DNA from: Sphingomonas sp. 67-36
Lineage (GTDB): Bacteria; Pseudomonadota; Alphaproteobacteria; Sphingomonadales; Sphingomonadaceae
DNA: 64,000 nucleotides
Assembly (NCBI GenBank): GCA_001897375.1
Contig: MKSU01000002.1
Span: forward strand, 93,040 to 157,039
Direction of reading: 5' to 3'
In this document: positions 35,422 to 44,748 of the stretch, piece after piece
Position numbering within the stretch: position 1 is the first letter of the stretch
How the letters are laid out: every line of letters begins with the position of its first letter
Position numbers and translations under genes: made by a program
Notes under the pieces: generated by a model
Databases searched by the model: none
The model's input: only the letters and a program-made list of their open reading frames with translations
Told to the model about the DNA's origin: nothing

Positions 35422-37491
35422 ATGATGCGGCGTCTTGCACTGGCTTCGGCCCTCGCGCTTGCGCTGGCCGGATGCGGCCACGGCCCGAAGGGCGCGAACG
35501 GCGACGACTGGCCGGATTATGACGGGCCGGGCACGACGCATTACAGCCCGCTCGACCAGATCAACGCCGGCAATGTCGGGCGGCTCGGCCTCGCCTGGCA
35601 TTACGATATCGACATTGGCGGTTCGAGCCTCACCGCCCCCGTCGCGGTCGATGGGGTGCTGTATTTCGCCGCCGGATCGAGCTTCGTCCACGCGCTCGAC
35701 GCGGCGACCGGCAAGCTGTTGTGGACTTACGACTCCCACGCCCGCGAAAAGGCCGGGGACAAGTTGCGCGGCGCATGGGGCAGCCGTGGCATCGCTTATG
35801 CCAATGGCCGCATCTTCACCGGCACGATGGACGGTCGGCTGATCGCGCTCGACGCAAAGACCGGCAAGCTCGACTGGGAGGTACAGACCACCGAAGGGCC
35901 GAACGACGGGCGCTACATCTCCGGCGCGCCATGGGTTTACAAGGACAAGGTGGTCGTCGGCCACGGCGGCGCGGATTACGCGCCGGTGCGCGGCTACGTC
36001 ACCGCCTACGATCAGGCGAGCGGCAAGCAGGCGTGGCGCTTCTACACCGTGCCGGGCGACCCGAAGAAGGGCTTCGAGAACAAGGCCATGGCGATGGCCG
36101 CGAAGACCTGGACCGGCGAATGGTGGAAATATGGCGGCGGGGCCACGGTGTGGAACGCCATGGCCTACGACCCCGAACTGAACCGGCTCTATATCGGCAC
36201 CGGCAACGGCACGCCATGGAACCGCAAGATTCGCTCGCCCGGCGGCGGCGACAATCTGTTCGTCTGCTCGATCGTCGCGCTGGACGCCGATACCGGCGAC
36301 TATATCTGGCACTATCAGACCAATCCCGGCGAGACCTGGGACTTCAATTCCGACATGGATATCGAGCTGGCCGACCTGAAGATCGGCGGCGAGACGCGCC
36401 CGGTGATCCTCCACGCGCCGAAGAACGGCTTCTTCTACGTGATCGACCGGCGCGACGGGAAGCTGATCTCCGCGAAGAACTACGTGCCGGTGAACTGGGC
36501 GAAGGGCATCGATCCCAAAACCGGCCGCCCGATCGAGAACCCCGCCGCGCGCTTCCCGGACGGGAAGGCGGCGATCGTCTATCCCTCGCCGTTCGGCGCG
36601 CACAATATCGAGGCGATGAGCTTCAACCCGGCGACCGGCCTCGTCTATATCCCGGCGATGGACCAGGGGCGGGTCTATGTCGATCCGCCGGGCAAGCTGG
36701 CCGACTGGAAGTTCCTTTCCGGCCAGCGGATCAGCAACGGCATCGGCACGCCGCCGCCCGATCTCAAGCCGCGCACGCCAAGCTCGTTCCTGCTGGCGTG
36801 GGACCCGGCGAAACAGCGCGAGGCGTGGCGCATCCCGTTGCAGGGCGTGCGCGGCGGCGGCGGCACCGCGACCACCGCCGGCAACCTGCTGCTCGAAGGA
36901 CGCGGCAGCGGGCAGTTCACCATCCTCGCCGCCGACACCGGCCGCCAGCTCTGGTCGTTCGACGCGCAGACCGCGGTGATGGCGCAGCCGATCACCTATC
37001 GCGCGCGTGGCAAGCAATATATCGCCGTCATCGCCGGATCGCGCTTCCCCACCGCGCAGGGCTACGGCCCGGAATGGGATTATCGCGAGCGCGGCTGGCG
37101 CGTGCTGGCCTTCGCACTCGACGGCAAGGACAAATTGCCCGCGCCGCCGCCGGTCGATCGTTCCTTCCCCGACGACCACGCTTTCCCGTTCGACGCGGCG
37201 CTGGCGAAGGAGGGGGCGGAGCCTTATGCCGAGCGCTGCGCGACCTGCCATGGCGCGAACGCGCTGTCCGGCGGCGCGGCGCCGGACCTGCGCCGCTCGC
37301 CGGTGCCGCTCGACTTCGCGGGCTTCGAGCAGGTGGTGCGCGGCGGAATCCTGGTGTCGCGCGGGATGCCGAAGTTCGGCGAACTGTCGGATCGCGAGCT
37401 GCGCGCGATCATGAACTATGTCCGCCAGCGCGCGCGGGAGACGCAGGCCGCGCCGGCGCGCAAGCCCCCGGCCGACGACCGGGGGCAGTGA
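35422..37491 (+). CDS. PQQ-dependent quinohemoprotein alcohol dehydrogenase, predicted lipoprotein
   Basis: 689 aa. N-terminal lipoprotein signal (MMRRLALASALALALAGCG). Beta-propeller repeats (LDAATGKLLWTYDS, YIGTGNGTPWNRKIRSPGGGDNLF, NPGETWDFNSDMDIEL with the catalytic Asp) precede a C-terminal cytochrome c domain with CATCHGAN. Type II enzyme, periplasmic: oxidises alcohols and feeds the respiratory chain. The vicinal cysteine pair normally found before 'RGxAY' is absent (RGAWGSRGIAY). Last gene of the kinase operon, 9 bp after the ligase. Confidence 0.93.
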   Translation: MMRRLALASALALALAGCGHGPKGANGDDWPDYDGPGTTHYSPLDQINAGNVGRLGLAWHYDIDIGGSSLTAPVAVDGVLYFAAGSSFVHALDAATGKLLWTYDSHAREKAGDKLRGAWGSRGIAYANGRIFTGTMDGRLIALDAKTGKLDWEVQTTEGPNDGRYISGAPWVYKDKVVVGHGGADYAPVRGYVTAYDQASGKQAWRFYTVPGDPKKGFENKAMAMAAKTWTGEWWKYGGGATVWNAMAYDPELNRLYIGTGNGTPWNRKIRSPGGGDNLFVCSIVALDADTGDYIWHYQTNPGETWDFNSDMDIELADLKIGGETRPVILHAPKNGFFYVIDRRDGKLISAKNYVPVNWAKGIDPKTGRPIENPAARFPDGKAAIVYPSPFGAHNIEAMSFNPATGLVYIPAMDQGRVYVDPPGKLADWKFLSGQRISNGIGTPPPDLKPRTPSSFLLAWDPAKQREAWRIPLQGVRGGGGTATTAGNLLLEGRGSGQFTILAADTGRQLWSFDAQTAVMAQPITYRARGKQYIAVIAGSRFPTAQGYGPEWDYRERGWRVLAFALDGKDKLPAPPPVDRSFPDDHAFPFDAALAKEGAEPYAERCATCHGANALSGGAAPDLRRSPVPLDFAGFEQVVRGGILVSRGMPKFGELSDRELRAIMNYVRQRARETQAAPARKPPADDRGQ

Positions 37492-37500
37492 GCGTCGTCG

Positions 37501-38133
37501 CTACGCCGCGTCGAACTGGGCGAGCATCCGATACCATTCGTCGTCGCGGCTGCGCTCGGTGTGCGTGCCCGCCGGCCACGCGGCGAACGGGGTGTTCGCG
37601 GGGATCGGATCGGCGGTATAGTCGGACAGGCCGCGCCGGCGGATGATCTTCCACACGCCGCCGCGCCGCTCGAGGAAATCGAGGTAGCGCCCCTCGAAGA
37701 AGGCGTCCTCCTCGCCCGTCCCGTCCTTCGTCTCGCGGCGATGGTGCGCGAAATAATAGCATTCGCTGAACGCGCGGTCGCCCTTCACGCGGATCGAGAC
37801 GTTCGAGATATGGTGCGCGCAATATTTGAGCTTCGTCAGGATCTTCATCGCGAAGCCGACGAAATCCTGCGAGCGCCCGTCGAAGCCGCCGTGCTTGTGG
37901 GTGGATTCGGGCCAGAAGCAGTCGCGGATCATCGCCTCGTCGGCATGGTCGTTGCCGCGCGCATATTGCATCAGCACCTCCTCGATCTGCGCCCGCGACA
38001 GCAGCATGTCGAGCTGCGCGGTGGGGCTGGTTGCCACCTTCCCCGGCGCGGCGCGCGCGCTGCCGCTTCCCGCCGCGAAACTCCCGGCCAGCATCGTCCC
38101 GGCCAGCGCCGTCCTGCGATCGATCTGGTTCAT
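37501..38133 (-). CDS. SnoaL-like (NTF2-fold) protein with Tat-type signal
   Basis: 210 aa. It starts MNQIDRRTALAGTMLAGSFAAGSGSARA, an RR-containing leader that looks like a Tat signal. The rest is a SnoaL_4/NTF2-like cone: QIEEVLMQYARGNDHADEAMIRDCFWPE, HHISNVSIRVKGDRAFSECYYFAHHRR, GVWKIIRRRGLSDY. Such proteins are small hydratases, isomerases or dehydratases in catabolic clusters. A cytoplasmic paralogue without leader is at 63482, sharing the block GEEDAFFEGRY. Convergent with the PQQ-dehydrogenase gene. Confidence 0.87.
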   Translation of the reverse strand: MNQIDRRTALAGTMLAGSFAAGSGSARAAPGKVATSPTAQLDMLLSRAQIEEVLMQYARGNDHADEAMIRDCFWPESTHKHGGFDGRSQDFVGFAMKILTKLKYCAHHISNVSIRVKGDRAFSECYYFAHHRRETKDGTGEEDAFFEGRYLDFLERRGGVWKIIRRRGLSDYTADPIPANTPFAAWPAGTHTERSRDDEWYRMLAQFDAA

Positions 38134-38229
38134 CCCTCGTCCCTCTCCCGCCCTGCCGCTTCGTGCCCGAAGCCGCTTCCGAAACTGCGCGTCCGCATAG
38201 CATGGGGCCGTGTTGACTTCACGCGAAAA

Positions 38230-38245
38230 TTGCACCATCGTGCAT
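38230..38245. promoter_or_regulatory. operator-like site C
   Basis: TTGCACCATCGTGCAT, within the 162-bp divergent region between the SnoaL-like gene (minus) and the second PQQ-dehydrogenase operon (plus). Eleven of twelve arm positions fit TTGCAY-N4-RTGCAA. Confidence 0.7.
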
Positions 38246-38295
38246 TTATGCGGAGCGCGAACACGCGCCGGCGATCATAGTTCGGGAAGGTGCAG

Positions 38296-40344
38296 ATGGG
38301 CGGTTTTCTTGGGCGCGGCGCGCTTCTGGCGGGCGCCGCCGCGTTGCTGGCGGCCATGGCGGCGCAGACCGGGGCGGCCCCCGGCGGCGGCCCGGTCGAG
38401 GGGCGCGACTGGTTCAGCTTCGGCGGCGACGACAGCGAGCAGCATTATAGCCCATTGACCCAGATCACCGAGGCAAACGTCGGCCGGCTCGGCCTCGCCT
38501 GGTATTACGACATCGACACGTTCGACGCCTATACCGCACCGCTGGCGGTGAACGGCGTGCTCTATTTCGCCGCCGGCAACAGCGTGATCCACGCGCTCGA
38601 CGCGAAGACCGGCAAGCTGCTGTGGCAATATGATCCGCGCGTCGCGGATTCGCCCGGCGCGCAGACCCGGATGCGTGCCGGCTGGGGCATCCGCGGCATC
38701 GCTTATCGCGACGGCAAGATTTTCACCGCGACGCGCGACGGCCGCCTGCTCGCGGTCGATGCGAAGGATGGCAAGCTCCTGTGGAGCGTCGAGACGCTCG
38801 ACGAGGCGCCGGGCGGCTATATCACCGGCCCGCCCTTCATTGCCGGCGACAAGGTGGTGATCGGCTTCGGCGGCGCGGATTACTCGCCGGTGCGCGGCTA
38901 TGTCACCGCCTACGATCTCAATACCGGCAAGAAGGCGTGGCGCTGGTATGTCGTCCCCGGCAACCCGGCGGTCGACCATGACGAGACGACGCGGAAGGCG
39001 GCCTCCACCTGGACCGGCGAATGGTGGAAGTTCGGCGGCGGCGGCGCGGTCTATCAGGCGATGGCCTATGACGCGAAATACGACCGTATCTACATCGGCA
39101 CCGGTAACGGCTTTCCGTGGAACGAGAAGATCCGCTCGCCCGGCGGCGGCGACAATCTCTATCTCGCCTCGGTCGTCGCGCTGGATGCGAAGACCGGGAA
39201 GTACGCCTGGCATTACCAGACCAATCCCGGCGACACCTGGGACTTCAACAATGCGATGGACATCGAGCTGACCGATCTGGTCGTCGATGGCCGCAAGCGT
39301 CCGGTGCTGATCCACGCGCCGAAGAACGGCTTCTATTATGTGATCGACCGCGAGACGGGCAAGCTGATGTCGGCGGAGAAGTTCGCGCAGGTCAACTGGG
39401 CCGACAGGATCGACATGGCGACCGGCCGCCCGGTCGAGAATCCCGCGGCGCGCTATCCGAACGGCAAGCCGTTCGTGCTCTATCCCTTCCCCAACGGCGC
39501 GCACGGCGTGCAGGCGATGGCGCATGATCCGAAGTCCGGCCTCACCTATATCCCGGTGATGGAGGGCGGGCGCGTCCATATCGATCCCGATCTCAAGACG
39601 TGGAAGGTTCACAACGGGATGTTCGTCAACACCGGGCTGGGCGCGCCGCCGCCGGACATCGCGGTGCCGCCGTCGAAGAGCTTCCTCGTCGCGTGGGACG
39701 CGGCGAAGCAGCGCAAGGCATGGTTGATCCCGCAGCCGGGCACGTTCAACGGCGGGGTGCTGGCGACCGGCGGCAACCTGATCTTCCAGGGCGTCAACAC
39801 CGGCGACCTCATCGCCTATCGCGCCAGCGACGGGACGAAGCTGTGGAGCTTCTTCGCGCAGAACGGCATCCTTTCCGCGCCGATCAGCTATCTGGTGGAC
39901 GGCGTGCAGTATGTGACGGTGCTCGCCAGCTTCCGCTCCAGCTTTGCCAACACGCCCAACTGGGATTACCGCCAGCAGCATCGCCGCGTGCTGACCTTCC
40001 GCCTCGGCGGCACCGCCAGCTTGCCGAAGTTCGAGCCTGTGACGGAGGAGATCGCCGACGATCCCGCCTTCGTGATCGATCCGAAGAAGGCAGCGATCGG
40101 CGCGGCGATCTACGGTACGAGCTGCGTGATCTGCCACGGCGGCGGGATGATCGCCGGCGGCGCCGCGCCGGACCTGCGCAAGTCCGCCGTGCCGCTCGAC
40201 AAGGACGCTTTCTACAGCATCGTCCATGAGGGCGCGCTGATGGATCGCGGCATGGGCCGCTTCGCCAACCTGAGCGACGCGGAGCTTGAGGGATTGCGCC
40301 ACTATATCCGCCAGCGCGCGCGCGAAACCGCGCCGAAGAAATAG
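38296..40344 (+). CDS. PQQ-dependent quinohemoprotein alcohol dehydrogenase
   Basis: 682 aa; ATG preceded by GGAAGG at 5 bp, chosen over GTG at 38290. Cleavable signal (LLAGAAALLAAMAAQTGAAPGG). The propeller has GTGNGFPWNEKIRSPGGGDNL and NPGDTWDFNNAMDIEL, and the C-terminal heme domain CVICHGGG. Paralogue of the enzyme at 35422; it too lacks the vicinal Cys pair (MRAGWGIRGIAY). It differs in membrane attachment: soluble periplasmic here, lipoprotein there, so the two may act at different steps or substrates. Confidence 0.93.
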   Translation: MGGFLGRGALLAGAAALLAAMAAQTGAAPGGGPVEGRDWFSFGGDDSEQHYSPLTQITEANVGRLGLAWYYDIDTFDAYTAPLAVNGVLYFAAGNSVIHALDAKTGKLLWQYDPRVADSPGAQTRMRAGWGIRGIAYRDGKIFTATRDGRLLAVDAKDGKLLWSVETLDEAPGGYITGPPFIAGDKVVIGFGGADYSPVRGYVTAYDLNTGKKAWRWYVVPGNPAVDHDETTRKAASTWTGEWWKFGGGGAVYQAMAYDAKYDRIYIGTGNGFPWNEKIRSPGGGDNLYLASVVALDAKTGKYAWHYQTNPGDTWDFNNAMDIELTDLVVDGRKRPVLIHAPKNGFYYVIDRETGKLMSAEKFAQVNWADRIDMATGRPVENPAARYPNGKPFVLYPFPNGAHGVQAMAHDPKSGLTYIPVMEGGRVHIDPDLKTWKVHNGMFVNTGLGAPPPDIAVPPSKSFLVAWDAAKQRKAWLIPQPGTFNGGVLATGGNLIFQGVNTGDLIAYRASDGTKLWSFFAQNGILSAPISYLVDGVQYVTVLASFRSSFANTPNWDYRQQHRRVLTFRLGGTASLPKFEPVTEEIADDPAFVIDPKKAAIGAAIYGTSCVICHGGGMIAGGAAPDLRKSAVPLDKDAFYSIVHEGALMDRGMGRFANLSDAELEGLRHYIRQRARETAPKK

Positions 40345-40345
40345 C

Positions 40346-41137
40346 ATGGCGGAGGAACGGAACGAGGACCTGCTGGTGGAGCGCGGCGATGACGGGGTGA
40401 TCCTCGTCACGCTCAACCGGCCGCGCGCGAAGAACACCGTCTCGTTCGCGATGTGGGAGGCCTTCGCCGACCTGCTGACCGAAATCGAGGCGAGCACGCC
40501 GCCGCGCGCGCTGGTGATCTGCGGCGCGGAAGGCTGGTTCAGCAACGGCGGCGACATGAAGAACCCGCCGGCGCGCGGCGAAGGGGCGATGAACCTCGCC
40601 GCGCGGCTGGAGCTTGGCCAGCGGGCGATCCGCCGGCTCTCCGCGCTGCCGGTGCCGACGATCGCGGCGGTGGAGGGCGGCGCGTGGGGCGTCGCCTGGG
40701 GCATCGCGCTCGCCTGCGACGTGCTGATCGCCGGGGCCTCGGCCTCGTTCGGCGCGCCGTTCGTGCGCTACGGGCTGGTGCCGGACGGCGGCGTCTCCTG
40801 GTATCTGACGCGTGCGGCGGGGCGGCGGATCGCCTCCGAGATCGTCTATTCCGGCCGCGCCGTGCCGGTCGAGGAAGCGGCGCGGCTCGGCCTCGTCAGC
40901 CGCATCGTGCCGGATGGGACGGTGGTGGCGGAGGCGCTGGCCTTCGCGCGCGGTGTCGGCGACGGCAACCGCCATGCGACCGAGCTGAGCAAGCGGCTGA
41001 TCCACGCCTCCGAAACCGCCAGCCTGGAGAATGCGCACGCGCTGGAGCTGGCCTATTGCCACCAGCTACAGTCCGGCGAGGAAGCGATCCGCGCCCGCGA
41101 GGGCTTCGCCGCGCGATCGGCCGCAAGGAAGGGCTGA
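40346..41137 (+). CDS. enoyl-CoA hydratase/isomerase (crotonase family)
   Basis: 263 aa. Crotonase fold: VILVTLNRPRAKNTVSFAMWEAF, the first oxyanion-hole segment GWFSNGGDMKNPP, and the second IAAVEGGAWGVAWGIALACDVLIA, followed by FGAPFVRYGLVPDGGVSWYLTR. The catalytic acid in the second part is Asp (VPDGG) instead of the hydratase Glu, as in some isomerases. It starts one base after the dehydrogenase stop, in the site C operon. Confidence 0.9.
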   Translation: MAEERNEDLLVERGDDGVILVTLNRPRAKNTVSFAMWEAFADLLTEIEASTPPRALVICGAEGWFSNGGDMKNPPARGEGAMNLAARLELGQRAIRRLSALPVPTIAAVEGGAWGVAWGIALACDVLIAGASASFGAPFVRYGLVPDGGVSWYLTRAAGRRIASEIVYSGRAVPVEEAARLGLVSRIVPDGTVVAEALAFARGVGDGNRHATELSKRLIHASETASLENAHALELAYCHQLQSGEEAIRAREGFAARSAARKG

Positions 41138-41141
41138 CCCA

Positions 41142-41789
41142 ATGCGCTATGACCTGCGCGAGCTGCCGCTGGCGGCGCGCTACAAGATCCTCAACTCCAC
41201 CGTCACGCCGCGGCCGATCGCCTGGGTGACCACCATGTCGAAGGGCGGCGTGGTCAATGCCGCGCCATACAGCTTCTTCAACGTCTGCGGGGTGGAGCCG
41301 CCGCTGGTCGTGCTCGGGCTGCTCAAGGACCTGCGCACCCGCCAGCTCAAGGACACCGCGGCCAACATCATCGACACCGGCGAGTTCGTCGTGAACCTCG
41401 TCTGCGAGGGCGATGCGGAGAAGATGAACCTCTCCAGCGTCGATGCCCCGCGCGAGGTGAGCGAGATCGACTATGCCGGGATCGAGACGCTGCCGTCGGA
41501 GGCGGTGCGGCCGCCGCGCGTCGCGACCAGCCCGGTCAGCTTCGAATGCCGCAAGGTCGCCGCGCTGGACATCGGCACGCACCAGACGGTGATGATCGGC
41601 GAAATCCTCGTCGCGCATATCGCCGATGCGTTCATCAGCGATCCCGACAAACTCTATCTCGACACCCCCGCGATGGGGCTGATCGGGCGGACCCACGGCG
41701 CGGGCTGGTATGCCCGCACCACCGACCAGTTCAAGCTCGACCGGCCGACGTTCGATCCCGCCCGCATGAAGAAGGACGACGAGGCATGA
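41142..41789 (+). CDS. flavin reductase-like (FMN-binding split barrel) protein
   Basis: 215 aa. Starts MRYDLRELPLAARYKILNSTVTPRPIAWVTTMSKGGVVNAAPYSFFNVCGVEPPLV, the FMN-binding core of the NTAB/DIM6 flavin-reductase family. Such proteins supply reduced flavin or act as oxidoreductases themselves. A role serving the luciferase-like enzyme at 54440 is possible but not shown. Coupled to the MFS gene by an ATGA overlap. Confidence 0.9.
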   Translation: MRYDLRELPLAARYKILNSTVTPRPIAWVTTMSKGGVVNAAPYSFFNVCGVEPPLVVLGLLKDLRTRQLKDTAANIIDTGEFVVNLVCEGDAEKMNLSSVDAPREVSEIDYAGIETLPSEAVRPPRVATSPVSFECRKVAALDIGTHQTVMIGEILVAHIADAFISDPDKLYLDTPAMGLIGRTHGAGWYARTTDQFKLDRPTFDPARMKKDDEA

Positions 41790-43090
41790 CCGGCCTGCGC
41801 TACCCGCCGGCGCGGATCGCGTGGCTGACCGTCGCGATCCTGTTCGTCCTCTATATCCGCTCGCTGGCGGACCGCTATCTGATGGCGCTGATGGTCGAGC
41901 CGATCAAGGCGGACCTCGGCCTGTCGGACCTTCAGGTCAGCCTGTTGCAGGGGCCGGCCTTCGCCGTGCTCTACAGCATCTGCGCGATCCCGGTCGGGCT
42001 GCTGCTCGATCGTTCCAGCCGGCGCTGGGTGCTGTTCGGCTGCGTCGTGCTTTGGAGTTCGGGGGCTGCCTTCTGCGGGCTGGCGGGCACCTTCGCCGCG
42101 CTGGCGCTCGGCCGTTCGCTGGTCGGCGCGGGCGAGGCGGGCTACACCACCGGCGCCTATTCGATCATCGGCGACAGCTTCCCGCCGGAGCGGCTGTCGC
42201 TCGCCATGTCGATCTTCGTGATGGGCGGGGTGATGGGCGCGGGCATCGTCTTCCTGCTCGGCGGTCCGCTGGTCGGCGCGGTGCTGAAGGGCGCGACCGC
42301 CGGCTGGCCGCTGATCGGCCATTTCGCCCCGTGGCAGCAGGCGTTCCTGATCACCGGCCTCCCGGGCGTCGCCACCGCGCTGCTGATCCTGCTGTTCCCG
42401 GAGCCGCCGCGCCAGCGCGCGGCCGGTGCGTCGGCGGGCGGCGGCTATGGCGAGGCGCTGCGCTTCATCCTCGCCAACCGGCGCGCCTTCGCCGCGATCA
42501 TCCTGGGGATCGGCCTCGTCTATACGGTGACGATCGCGCTGCAATTGTGGACGCCGACCTATCTCATCCGCATCTATGGCTGGACGCCGACGCAGATCGG
42601 CGTGACGATGGGCATCGCGCAGATCGTCCCGGCGGCGAGCCTGCCGCTGCATGGCTGGGCGGTGGACCGCATGTTCTCGCGCGGCCGGCGCGACGCGCAT
42701 ATCCTGTGGTGCCTGATGACCATGCTGGTCGCGGCGCCGCTGGCGATCTGCGCCTTCCTCGTCGGCAGCCCGGTGCTGACCGTGGCGCTGTTCGGCGGCT
42801 ACATGCTGTTCATCCTCTCCACCGCCTCGATGGGCCCGGCCGCGACTCAGGTGGTGACGCCGCCCGAGCTGCGCGGGCGCGTCTCCGCCCTCTTCGTGCT
42901 CGTCACCGGGCTGATCGGCATGGCGCTGGGCACGTTCCTCGTCGGCTTCTTCACCGACAAGGTGCTGGGCGATCCGCTGAAGATCGGCACGTCGCTGATC
43001 CTGCTGGTGGCGATCGTGCTTTCCGTTTCCGCCATCCTCTTCGCGCAGGGCCGCGCCCAGCTGCGCCGCCTCGCCGCCGTCAGGGACTGA
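41786..43090 (+). CDS. MFS transporter (spinster-like)
   Basis: 434 aa, 12 predicted helices. The first cytoplasmic loop motif LLLDRSSRRWVLFG and the segment GRSLVGAGEAGYTTGAYSIIGDSFPPERLSLAMS are typical of the spinster/ACS-like MFS carriers that sphingomonads keep in catabolic clusters. A proton-linked inner-membrane carrier for an organic substrate of the pathway is the likely role. Paralogue of the carrier at 49692; ALDH follows after 4 bp. Confidence 0.92.
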   Translation: MTGLRYPPARIAWLTVAILFVLYIRSLADRYLMALMVEPIKADLGLSDLQVSLLQGPAFAVLYSICAIPVGLLLDRSSRRWVLFGCVVLWSSGAAFCGLAGTFAALALGRSLVGAGEAGYTTGAYSIIGDSFPPERLSLAMSIFVMGGVMGAGIVFLLGGPLVGAVLKGATAGWPLIGHFAPWQQAFLITGLPGVATALLILLFPEPPRQRAAGASAGGGYGEALRFILANRRAFAAIILGIGLVYTVTIALQLWTPTYLIRIYGWTPTQIGVTMGIAQIVPAASLPLHGWAVDRMFSRGRRDAHILWCLMTMLVAAPLAICAFLVGSPVLTVALFGGYMLFILSTASMGPAATQVVTPPELRGRVSALFVLVTGLIGMALGTFLVGFFTDKVLGDPLKIGTSLILLVAIVLSVSAILFAQGRAQLRRLAAVRD

Positions 43091-43094
43091 ACCG

Positions 43095-44582
43095 ATGAAC
43101 GACTTTTCCGCCGCGCTGCCCCCGCAATTCGATGCGGGCCGCAATCTGCTGCTGATCGACGGCAGGAAGGTCGAGCCGTCGGGCGGCCAGTGGTTCGACG
43201 CGATCGACCCGTGCACCGGCAAGGCGATCGCGCAGATCGCGGAGGGCGACGCGCAGGACATCGACCGCGCCGTCGCCAGCGCGCGCGCCGCGTTCGAGGG
43301 GCCGTGGAGCAAGTTCAAGGCCGCCGACCGCCAGCTCGTCCTGCTCAGGCTCGCCGACCTGATCGAGCGCGAGTTCGACGATCTCGCGCTGGTCGACACG
43401 CTGGAGATGGGGCGGCCGATCACCGCGTCGAAGGCGATCCGCTCGATCATCGTCCGCGCGGTGCGCCACTTCGCCGGCCTCGCCACGGCGATCCACGGCT
43501 ATACGCTCGAAAATTCCGCGCCGGTCGAGTTGATGAGCATGACGCTCAAGGAGCCGGTGGGCGTGGTCGGTGTCATCATCCCGTGGAACGGGCCGATCTT
43601 CTCCGCCGTGTGGAAATGCGCGCCAGCGCTGGCGGCGGGCTGCACGATCGTGCTCAAGCCCTCCGAACGCGGCTCGCTGACCCCGCTGCGCTTCGCCGAA
43701 CTGTGCCTGGAGGCGGGGATTCCGCCGGGCGTGGTCAATGTCGTGACCGGCCACGGCGGCGCGGGCGCGGCGCTCTCCGCGCATCCCGACGTCGACAAGA
43801 TCAGCTTCACCGGCTCGTGCGGCACGGGGCAGAAGATCATCGCCGCAAGCGCCGCCACGGTGAAGAAGGTGACGATGGAGCTGGGCGGCAAATCGCCCAA
43901 CATCATCTTCGCGGACGCCAATCTCGATCTCGCCGTGCCGATGGCGGCCAGCGCGATCTTCAACAACAGCGGGCAGGTGTGCAGTGCCGGATCGCGCATT
44001 TTCGTCGAGCGCGCGATCCACGACGAATTCGTCGCGCGGCTCGCCGAGGTCGGGCGGCACTATGTCATCGGCCATTCGCTCGATCCCGCGACGCAGGTCG
44101 GCCCGATCGTGTCGGACGTGCAGTTCGAGCGGGTGTGCGGCTATCTCGATCTCGCGCCGCGCGAGGGGGCGAGCGTCCTGCTCGGCGGATCGGCGCTGAA
44201 CGAGGGTGATCTCGCCAGCGGCTTCTATGTCGCGCCGACCGTGCTGGGCAACGTCCGCGACGACATGCGCGTCGCGCGCGAGGAGATTTTCGGGCCGGTC
44301 GGCTGCGTCATGCCGTTCGACACGATGGAGGAGGTCATCGCACGCGCCAACGCCACGCAGTTCGGGCTGGCCGGCGCGGTGTGGACCCGCGACATCTCGC
44401 GCGCGATGACGGTGGCGCGGCGCGTGCGCGCGGGCACGATCTGGATCAACCATTATCACACGATGGACCCGGGCGTGCCGTTCGGCGGCTACAAGATGAG
44501 CGGCAGCGGCCGCGAGGGCAGCTTCGACCATGTCGAAAGCTATCTCGAGACCAAGGGGGTGTGGATCAGGACCGACGCCTGA
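43095..44582 (+). CDS. aldehyde dehydrogenase (NAD(P)+-dependent)
   Basis: 495 aa, full-length ALDH. Cofactor segment GVVGVIIPWNGPIF and FTGSCGTGQKI, catalytic Glu in VTMELGGKSPN and catalytic Cys in FNNSGQVCSAGSRIF. The EEIFGPV segment is also intact. It would oxidise the aldehyde formed by the PQQ-dehydrogenases, if this reaches the cytosol, to an acid that the ligase or CoA-transferases can activate. Last gene of the site C operon; a long inverted repeat follows. Confidence 0.94.
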   Translation: MNDFSAALPPQFDAGRNLLLIDGRKVEPSGGQWFDAIDPCTGKAIAQIAEGDAQDIDRAVASARAAFEGPWSKFKAADRQLVLLRLADLIEREFDDLALVDTLEMGRPITASKAIRSIIVRAVRHFAGLATAIHGYTLENSAPVELMSMTLKEPVGVVGVIIPWNGPIFSAVWKCAPALAAGCTIVLKPSERGSLTPLRFAELCLEAGIPPGVVNVVTGHGGAGAALSAHPDVDKISFTGSCGTGQKIIAASAATVKKVTMELGGKSPNIIFADANLDLAVPMAASAIFNNSGQVCSAGSRIFVERAIHDEFVARLAEVGRHYVIGHSLDPATQVGPIVSDVQFERVCGYLDLAPREGASVLLGGSALNEGDLASGFYVAPTVLGNVRDDMRVAREEIFGPVGCVMPFDTMEEVIARANATQFGLAGAVWTRDISRAMTVARRVRAGTIWINHYHTMDPGVPFGGYKMSGSGREGSFDHVESYLETKGVWIRTDA

Positions 44583-44597
44583 TCGGAGGTTGTGGAT

Positions 44598-44715
44598 ATT
44601 CAGCTCATGGCGGGCTGCAAAAGGCGGCTTTCCGCGCTTCCGGTGCTCACGTACCGGAAGTACGCTGCGCGCCGGTTCTCGAAATCCACCTTTTTCGCTG
44701 CGCCCTGAACTGAAT
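44598..44715. repeat. 118-nt imperfect inverted-repeat element
   Basis: The 35-base ends (ATTCAGCTCATGGCG… from 44598, and its near-complement ending …CCCTGAACTGAAT at 44715) match at 26 of 35 positions. Inside are nested arms CCGGTGC/GCGCCGG and CGTAC/GTACG. It fills the gap between the converging ALDH and TetR genes. It could be a MITE- or REP-like dispersed element that also ends transcription. Confidence 0.6.
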
Positions 44716-44748
44716 CCCCATACACCTGTGAGAAAGCGCGAAACGCTC

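Noticed and set aside
33790-37251. 1153-codon open frame on the minus strand
   Set aside because: It is opposite to four clearly conserved plus-strand genes (ACAD, ligase, PQQ-dehydrogenase); long antisense frames are common in GC-rich DNA with strong codon bias. The translation is His/Arg/Asp-rich without any domain.
41142-41789. F420-binding assignment for the split-barrel protein
   Set aside because: It matches the FMN flavin-reductase-like group more than the F420-dependent pyridoxamine-oxidase-like proteins; no F420-specific feature was seen.
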